From: JAAYAY01 sp964429355
Lineage (GTDB): Bacteria; Planctomycetota; Planctomycetia; Pirellulales; Thermoguttaceae
Direction: 5' to 3'
Assembly: GCA_964429355.1 (NCBI GenBank)
Contig: CAYSCH010000068.1
Span: 1 to 31,353 of the forward strand
Length of the DNA stretch: 31,353 nucleotides
Position 1 is the stretch's first letter, and each line of letters begins with the position of its first letter. Below, piece after piece: positions 27,001 through 31,353 of the stretch. The notes beneath the pieces were generated by a model that saw nothing but the letters and a program-made list of their open reading frames with translations, was not told where the DNA came from and did no database searches. The translations under genes and the position numbers were made by a program.

Positions 27001-28002
27001 TCAGAAGTCTCCTGGAACCTCTCCCCCGGAGACTGAACCCAGGTTTCGCCACGTTTCCAGATCGACGGTTTCTGAAACGAATCGCACGCTTCCGTCGGCC
27101 AGTGCTGTGTTGACGCCGCCAAGATGCTGGCTGCGAGCGGCGAAGTATCCGATCGCCATTGAGTAGAGATCGGCAACCGGCGAGTTGGGGGGCATGTAGG
27201 TGTGAAACATTGACGTGAAGGTTTTGCCCACTATCCATCCCGCGCCCCGCATTCCCTGAAAACTGCTGGCCCCCGCGACGATCGACGCCACGTCAGCGTC
27301 TACAATTCCCGACAGTCCCGGCGAACCGGAATTGGGTGAACGAGAAATGTTGGCCACCTGCCGCTGGGAATTGGCCAGCCCCGTGGTGTCGCGCTGGTTG
27401 CCCAAGAGGGTTTCCGACATGACCACGGTATTGCTGGTTCCGTCGGTGACGTTTCCCAGCGATGTCCCCGAGTTGTAGTAGAACAGTCCATCGGTGCGGT
27501 AACGAACGTCGTAGTCCGTTCCGCGTCCCGAACCGATACAAACCATGACGTTGCCGCCCGCAAGCGGTTGGTCTGCGCTGGCGCCGTAGCCGGTGAAAAG
27601 ATCTTCACTACCGTCGCTCGGGCAGCGAAACATAGGCACTACCGTGCGCGCGGCAGTGACCTGAATCGTGTTCAGCGAACCGGTTCCATGCCTGCCGGCA
27701 AACAGGGGCTGCTCGAAATCAACCAGGTTCTGTAGATTCGATTGCTCCGCATAGGGTAGCAGCCTCGCCTGCACTGAGAAGCTCGCTTTCGCGTTGGATC
27801 CCAGCCCGGGGAATCGGCGGTGCGTGTCGTGGTAGTTGTGGAGGGCCAGTACGCATTGCCGCAGGTTATTTGTACAGCTTGTTCGCCGAGCCGCTTCGCG
27901 TGCAGCCTGAACGGCCGGCAAGAGCAGTGCAATCAGGATGCCGGTAATCGCGATGACGACCAGCAATTCGATAATTGTGAAAGCTCGACAAGGACGATTC
28001 AT
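27001..28002 (-). CDS. DUF1559 pseudopilin-like secreted protein
   Basis: A 333-residue protein of the DUF1559 family, greatly expanded in planctomycetes. The N-terminus carries a type IV prepilin-like signal, 'FTIIELLVVIAITG', followed by 'LLPAVQAAREAARRTSC'. The conserved glutamate at position 5 of the mature form is present, but the residue before Phe is Ala, not the usual Gly. The C-terminal motif 'LADGSVRFVSE' is also typical. It should be inserted in the inner membrane by the helix and extend outwards. Its function is unknown in general. It lies between hemP and the CbiX-like gene on one strand (170 and 110 bases apart). ATG 28002 has GGAG eight bases upstream; a start at 28038 is less likely. 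Confidence 0.93.
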   Translation of the reverse strand: MNRPCRAFTIIELLVVIAITGILIALLLPAVQAAREAARRTSCTNNLRQCVLALHNYHDTHRRFPGLGSNAKASFSVQARLLPYAEQSNLQNLVDFEQPLFAGRHGTGSLNTIQVTAARTVVPMFRCPSDGSEDLFTGYGASADQPLAGGNVMVCIGSGRGTDYDVRYRTDGLFYYNSGTSLGNVTDGTSNTVVMSETLLGNQRDTTGLANSQRQVANISRSPNSGSPGLSGIVDADVASIVAGASSFQGMRGAGWIVGKTFTSMFHTYMPPNSPVADLYSMAIGYFAARSQHLGGVNTALADGSVRFVSETVDLETWRNLGSVSGGEVPGDF

Positions 28003-28172
28003 GATGTTCACTCCAGCCAAAGGGTTCCGGAAATACACACGGATACAGCTGGCTGGGAGACCCGAATGTCAGGAGAACACCGAGCATCTAGCTGGCTCAA
28101 GCGGCACCTCACAAGGGTGCCCGGCACTTTTTTGGTCTGCGGTGGAGATGGGTCGCGATTTCTTCGCGAAGC

Positions 28173-28454
28173 CTACTTCTGCAGAATCAGCTTGTTGTTG
28201 CGCGTCACGAGCAACCGGTAGATTTCGCCCCCATGTACGATCTGGACTTCCCGGCGTCCGCCGAGCAGTTCGGTGGAGTTGATTGTGTGGGAAGGAGAAG
28301 GCGGGCCCTGGCTCGCCGCCGACCGGCAGGTGCAGGTCGCATCGTCGGCCGACACCGAATTCGATTTGGCCTGAAGGCGGCGTTGTCGCACCCAAAGCTG
28401 GGAATGATCGCCTTCGACGAGCAACTCATCGGAAGGATCGCAGGGGGAGCTCAT
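28173..28454 (-). CDS. hemP: Hemin uptake protein HemP
   Basis: A 93-residue protein. The last 35 residues match the HemP family (PF10636) by recognition: 'STELLGGRREVQIVHGG' followed by 'YRLLVTRNNKLILQK', with the family's Arg-Glu and final Leu-Ile-Leu-x-Lys. The N-terminal 58 residues are unlike the family, which is usually 40-65 residues, and appear unstructured; they include a C-x-C pair. HemP proteins are small cytoplasmic factors encoded with haem receptors and transporters. In some bacteria they activate haem receptor transcription. ATG 28454 is the only ATG in the frame near this end; the ribosome site is poor (GGAA). The gene is first in the run to DUF1559 and CbiX, and a Fur-box-like palindrome lies 134 bases upstream. 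Confidence 0.85.
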   Translation of the reverse strand: MSSPCDPSDELLVEGDHSQLWVRQRRLQAKSNSVSADDATCTCRSAASQGPPSPSHTINSTELLGGRREVQIVHGGEIYRLLVTRNNKLILQK

Positions 28455-28587
28455 TTTGTTTCAAATTCCAGCGGAAGTTCGTGTGGAACGTGGCTGGCAT
28501 CCGGCCAAGAGCCGGGCTGGCGGGTTCAGGGACAGGATAGGGCTCCCATCCGGAGGTCTGTCCGAACGGGGAGTTGGACGAGCATGT

Positions 28588-28606
28588 ATTGATACTGAGT
28601 ATCAAT
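28588..28606. promoter_or_regulatory. Perfect 19-bp palindrome resembling a Fur box
   Basis: ATTGATACTGAGTATCAAT is a 9-1-9 palindrome. Its inner 15 bases, TGATACT-G-AGTATCA, match the Fur 7-1-7 consensus TGATAAT-n-ATTATCA with one change in each half. It stands between hemP (minus) and the Rrf2 gene (plus) and could control either or both. Confidence 0.7.
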
Positions 28607-28622
28607 CTCTTATTTAGGAACA

Positions 28623-28650
28623 TTTCTACCAGAATTGTCTCGAAAGTCAA
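28623..28650 (-). promoter_or_regulatory. Possible promoter of hemP
   Basis: On the minus strand TTGACT (28645-28650) and TAGAAA (28623-28628) are 16 bases apart. A transcript would start near 28616, which places the Fur-like palindrome just downstream of the start, a position suited to repression. The -10 match is only moderate. Confidence 0.35.
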
Positions 28651-28865
28651 TCCGGGTTCTGGAACGTTGTCGAAATCTGGGTGGTGCGAATGGCACATCC
28701 CTCGTGGCCAGAATGAGTTACGTCTCGAAAAAACTCCCTGGATGAACTGCGGGACTCATGGTCCTCCCAGGCCAGAGCCCGGAAACGAACGTGTCCGCTG
28801 AGCGTGCTCCGCCTATTATTCAACTTGGAATGATCATCAAACTGCCCTTCTGCTGAGGTCTCGTT

Positions 28866-29291
28866 GTGGGAAATCTCGTCCGCATTTCGGAGCCTGCTTC
28901 CCTCTCGCTTCACGCCGCTGCGATCCTGGCCCGGAGCCCGGGCAAGCGTGTGGCGAACCAGGAGATCGCCTCGGCTCTTCACGTCTCGGAGCATCATCTG
29001 GCCAAGGTCATGCAGCAACTGGTTCGGGTTGGGATCGTTCAGTCGACCCGGGGGCCTCACGGCGGATTCGAGCTCGCCCGAGCCCCCAACGACATCACGA
29101 TGCTCCAGCTATTCGAAGCGGTTGAGGGACCGCTCGGAGATGCCCAGTGCCTGCTCGGAGAACCGGTGTGCAATGGCGGCGATTGCCTGGTGGGCGAACT
29201 CGTGCACTCCGTGCATCAGCATGTCCGCCAATACCTGGCAGAAACCACGCTCGCTCGCCTGGCCAAACGATTCACTCTTGTTTCGCTTTGA
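28866..29291 (+). CDS. Rrf2-family transcriptional regulator with three-cysteine motif
   Basis: A 141-residue regulator of the Rrf2 family (IscR, NsrR, RirA, CymR). The winged HTH includes 'VANQEIASALHVSEHHLAKV' and the wing 'STRGPHGGFELAR'. Cys95, Cys102 and Cys107 lie in 'QCLLGEPVCNGGDC'; IscR and NsrR use three cysteines at this place to hold an Fe-S cluster, although the spacing here (C-x6-C-x4-C) differs slightly from IscR. It probably senses iron, Fe-S status or nitric oxide. The start is GTG 28866, with GAGG at 28855-28858. It is divergent from hemP and shares its regulatory region, so hemP and the genes after it are its most likely targets. A TTG-started frame two bases earlier is a shadow. 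Confidence 0.9.
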   Translation: MGNLVRISEPASLSLHAAAILARSPGKRVANQEIASALHVSEHHLAKVMQQLVRVGIVQSTRGPHGGFELARAPNDITMLQLFEAVEGPLGDAQCLLGEPVCNGGDCLVGELVHSVHQHVRQYLAETTLARLAKRFTLVSL

Positions 29292-29582
29292 GGCACCCGG
29301 CGGTTGGATGGAGCAAGCAGGCAAAAGGTGTGTTGAGTCTCGCGTCCCGACCTGTCAGGACCGGTACCACCCTCGTGAAATGCCCTTGTTTCTCCAGCCT
29401 CAATAGCTGGTGTTTTGGCGGTCAGCCCCCGTATGTCCCATGCCGTCCCCTGGCGAGAGTCGCCGGTGGCCAGCGGCGTTTCCAGGGGGTACACTGACGG
29501 CCGTCGCACCGACACGCCGATTGTTCCGTGGGAGCAGCACCGGTGCGAGTTTACCTGCCTGGCATTCTGAGGAGTTTCGAAG

Positions 29583-30122
29583 ATGAAGACAGCCCGCTTT
29601 GTATTGGTGACCGTGATTGCCTTGTTGATACTCTCGCCAGCGTCGGCTCAAGACAAGCAGGCGAAGAAAGGACCTGCAGTGAAGATCAGTCGGGTCTCGC
29701 AGGTCTTCTTGAACATGGAAAAGCTTCACAAGGCGGTCAAGGATCTCGATTTGACCACCGAACAGCAAGAGAAACTCGGCCAACTTCGCACGGAGAATGA
29801 GCCGAAGATGAAAGAGATGATGGATAAGCTGGGTGCCATTTTCACCGAAGAACAGAAGGCTGCCGGGAAAGAGGCGGGCGAAAAGGCCAAGGCCGAGAAT
29901 ATCGAGGGGCGGAAGTTCTTTGTCGCCGTGGAAGCGGCCGTGAAGATCACCGACGAGCAGAAGACAAAGCTCGAGGAACTGGGCAAGGAGATGTCTGCCA
30001 CGCATCGAGAGATCATGAAGAGCGTGATGGCGGTTCTGACCCCCGAACAGCAGGAGAAAGTCAAGAAGGCGATGGCTCCGGCGCCGAAGAAAGAGAAAGT
30101 TCAAGCCGCCGAAAAGAAATAG
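29583..30122 (+). CDS. Secreted Spy/CpxP-like protein with LTxxQ-type motifs
   Basis: A 179-residue protein with a clear signal peptide ('FVLVTVIALLILSPASAQ', cleavage after Ala at about residue 22). The rest is helical and highly charged. LTxxQ-type motifs appear as 'LTTEQQEKLGQL', 'ITDEQKTKLEEL' and 'LTPEQQEKVKKA'. These are the hallmark of the periplasmic Spy/CpxP family of chaperones and stress sensors, and Planctomycetes have many of them. The C-terminal tail is Lys/Ala/Pro-rich. ATG 29583 has GAGGAG about nine bases upstream. It follows the Rrf2 gene on the same strand by 290 bases and probably has its own promoter. The precise function is not known. Confidence 0.8.
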   Translation: MKTARFVLVTVIALLILSPASAQDKQAKKGPAVKISRVSQVFLNMEKLHKAVKDLDLTTEQQEKLGQLRTENEPKMKEMMDKLGAIFTEEQKAAGKEAGEKAKAENIEGRKFFVAVEAAVKITDEQKTKLEELGKEMSATHREIMKSVMAVLTPEQQEKVKKAMAPAPKKEKVQAAEKK

Positions 30123-30371
30123 GAAGAGCGGAAGTCGCGGATTGCGCGAGTGCTCTGTCGAGTTTCCAAGGCGGGGTTGCGGATCGTTGGAGTCCGCGCT
30201 TCGGCGTGCAAATGACAGCCTATAAGAGCCGCTAACAAAACCACCGGCAGTGCACATCCATGCCCGTGGGAAACTCGTACGTTTTGTGAGGGCTTCTAAA
30301 GGCTGGACTTCAGCCGATGGCCAACCCAATGACTTAAGGTTTGATAGAGCACTGGGCCATTCGGCTGCGGG

Positions 30372-31353
30372 TTATTGCCGTTCTGGAAAGGGAGGCGTGC
30401 CCATGAGGACTGCCCCGACAGTCTGCCAGACACGGAGGCGGATGTCGCCCACCTTGCTGGTGTCGTCCGGATGGACGCGGTTGGTGAGCGCGATCACGTA
30501 GACGCCCTGGTCAGGGTAGAGCCGGATGGCGGTACCGGTGTAGCCCGTGTGGCCATAGCATGTGAGGGAGTCGACCCCGGTGTCGCCGGTTTCAGGAACA
30601 TAGAGGTCCCACAGCAGGCCGCGGCGGTCGGGGACGCCGCTCTTGCTGAGCGCATCGGGGTTCTGAATGCGGGTCATGTCACGAAGGGTTTCTTCTTGCA
30701 GGATTCGGGTACCATTGAGTTCGCCGCCGTTGAGCAGCATCTGCGCAAAGCGGCTGAGATCCGCGGCGGTGCTGAAGAGTCCGGCGTTGCCCGACACGCC
30801 TCCCTGCATGGCCGCCAGCGGATCATGGACCTCGCCCTGAAGGAAACCGTCGGGACCGGTGGCATAGGGCTCGCGAGTGGTCAGGAGACACCGGGCCCGG
30901 ATGGCTGCGGCAGGAACGAAGCCCGAATCTCGCATGTCGAGGGGGGTGAAGACATGCTGGGCAGCGAATTCGTTCAGAGGCTGCCCCGAGACTGCGTGGA
31001 CCACCTCGGCGCAGAGGATCGCGTTGAGGCAACTGTAGACCACGGTCTTGCCCGGTTCGGTCGAGAGGGGCAGTTCCCGAATGTACTGCCGGATGGCGGC
31101 CGGGCAAGGGAATCCAGCCTTCTCACGGATGGGCTTTTGCTCACTTGCGCCGACGTAGGGGGGCATACCCGAGGTGTGCGTCATGAGGTGGCGGATAGTC
31201 ACGCCTTTCTTCTTGTCGGTATCGAACTCGGGGATGTATTTCGCAACCGGATCGTCGAGTCCTACTCGGCCTTGCTCGACGAGGATCATCAGGCTGGTAC
31301 CGGTAGCAATGGGCTTGGTCATGGAGGCCATATCGAAAACGGCGTCGATGGGC
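30372..31353 (-). CDS. Serine beta-lactamase-like hydrolase (5' end outside window)
   Basis: The frame is open to the right edge, so the N-terminal part is missing; about 327 residues are seen. It belongs to the class C beta-lactamase / esterase / D-aminopeptidase superfamily. The nucleophile motif S-x-x-K is 'SMTK' near the right edge within 'AVFDMASMTKP'. The Tyr motif is 'VVYSCLN', where the family often has Tyr-Ser-Asn or Tyr-Ser-Asp, so Cys here is a variation. The third motif is 'YGHTGYTG'. Members often act on peptidoglycan peptides, esters or other amides, and antibiotic resistance cannot be inferred. Most planctomycete copies are exported, but the signal peptide would lie outside the window. 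It is convergent with the LTxxQ gene. Confidence 0.9.
   Translation of the reverse strand, partial: PIDAVFDMASMTKPIATGTSLMILVEQGRVGLDDPVAKYIPEFDTDKKKGVTIRHLMTHTSGMPPYVGASEQKPIREKAGFPCPAAIRQYIRELPLSTEPGKTVVYSCLNAILCAEVVHAVSGQPLNEFAAQHVFTPLDMRDSGFVPAAAIRARCLLTTREPYATGPDGFLQGEVHDPLAAMQGGVSGNAGLFSTAADLSRFAQMLLNGGELNGTRILQEETLRDMTRIQNPDALSKSGVPDRRGLLWDLYVPETGDTGVDSLTCYGHTGYTGTAIRLYPDQGVYVIALTNRVHPDDTSKVGDIRLRVWQTVGAVLMGTPPFPERQ

Larger units (their letters stand above)
28455..28865. other. Regulatory intergenic region between divergent hemP and rrf2
   Basis: About 410 bases without a gene. It contains the Fur-like palindrome and AT-rich sequence around 28585-28640, consistent with divergent promoters. 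A plus-strand TTGATA (28589-28594) with TATTTA 16 bases on overlaps the palindrome and may serve the Rrf2 gene. Confidence 0.5.

Noticed and set aside
28103..28135. Hairpin plus T6 on the plus strand in the hemP-DUF1559 spacer
   Set aside because: It is oriented as a plus-strand terminator but no plus-strand gene ends there. On the minus strand, where the genes are, it lacks a T-tract.

Overview
The window looks like a chromosomal piece of a planctomycete, probably Pirellulales-like. The taxon is inferred from gene content: a DUF1559 pseudopilin-like protein, a C-terminal piece of a CehA/McbA-type metallohydrolase, a multihaem cytochrome fused to HEAT and TPR repeats, a Tat-exported sugar-phosphate-isomerase-like TIM barrel, a Lys/Ala-rich mini-histone, and GC-rich coding sequence. 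Two runs of ten N (1355-1364 and 12045-12054) show this is an assembly with unresolved joins. The second run breaks a reading frame that can be repaired by eye.

Layout. 1-2017: 3' end of a CehA/McbA-like gene and an OleB/haloalkane-dehalogenase-like alpha/beta hydrolase. 2027-3864: a GNAT acetyltransferase (minus) and a QueD-type 6-carboxytetrahydropterin synthase (plus). 4304-8918: CheX-like protein, FliG and MutS, all plus, followed by a perfect 21-bp inverted repeat. 9130-12578 (minus): a SufR-like Fe-S regulator followed closely by an octahaem cytochrome with HEAT and TPR repeats. 12579-14585: about 2 kb with no recognisable gene but with regulatory-looking elements. 14586-14738: a 50-residue Lys/Ala/Pro-rich protein. 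14933-16793 (minus): a PP-loop tRNA-thiolation-like enzyme and RNase III. 17230-21822 (plus): HtrA/DegP protease, a CbiA/CobB-like protein that has lost both catalytic signatures, and an MgtE magnesium transporter. 21917-23781 (minus): HslV and HslU, overlapping. 24276-25903 (plus): a secreted Cys-rich and Ala/Pro-rich repeat protein and an exported TIM-barrel protein. 25964-28454 (minus): HemP, a DUF1559 protein and an exported two-domain CbiX-like chelatase. 28866-30122 (plus): an Rrf2 regulator with three cysteines and an LTxxQ (Spy-like) periplasmic protein. 30372-31353: 3' part of a serine beta-lactamase-like hydrolase.

The most interesting unit is 25964-29291. HemP (haem uptake), a pseudopilin-like protein and an exported class-II-chelatase-like protein lie on one strand, a Rrf2 Fe-S-type regulator lies on the other, and the space between holds a perfect 19-bp palindrome that matches the Fur-box pattern with one change per half-site. 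This suggests an iron-controlled haem or metal-tetrapyrrole handling locus in which the exported CbiX-like protein could insert or remove metal outside the cytoplasm. Second is the CbiA-like protein whose P-loop lysine and glutaminase cysteine are both gone while the rest of the fold is well conserved.
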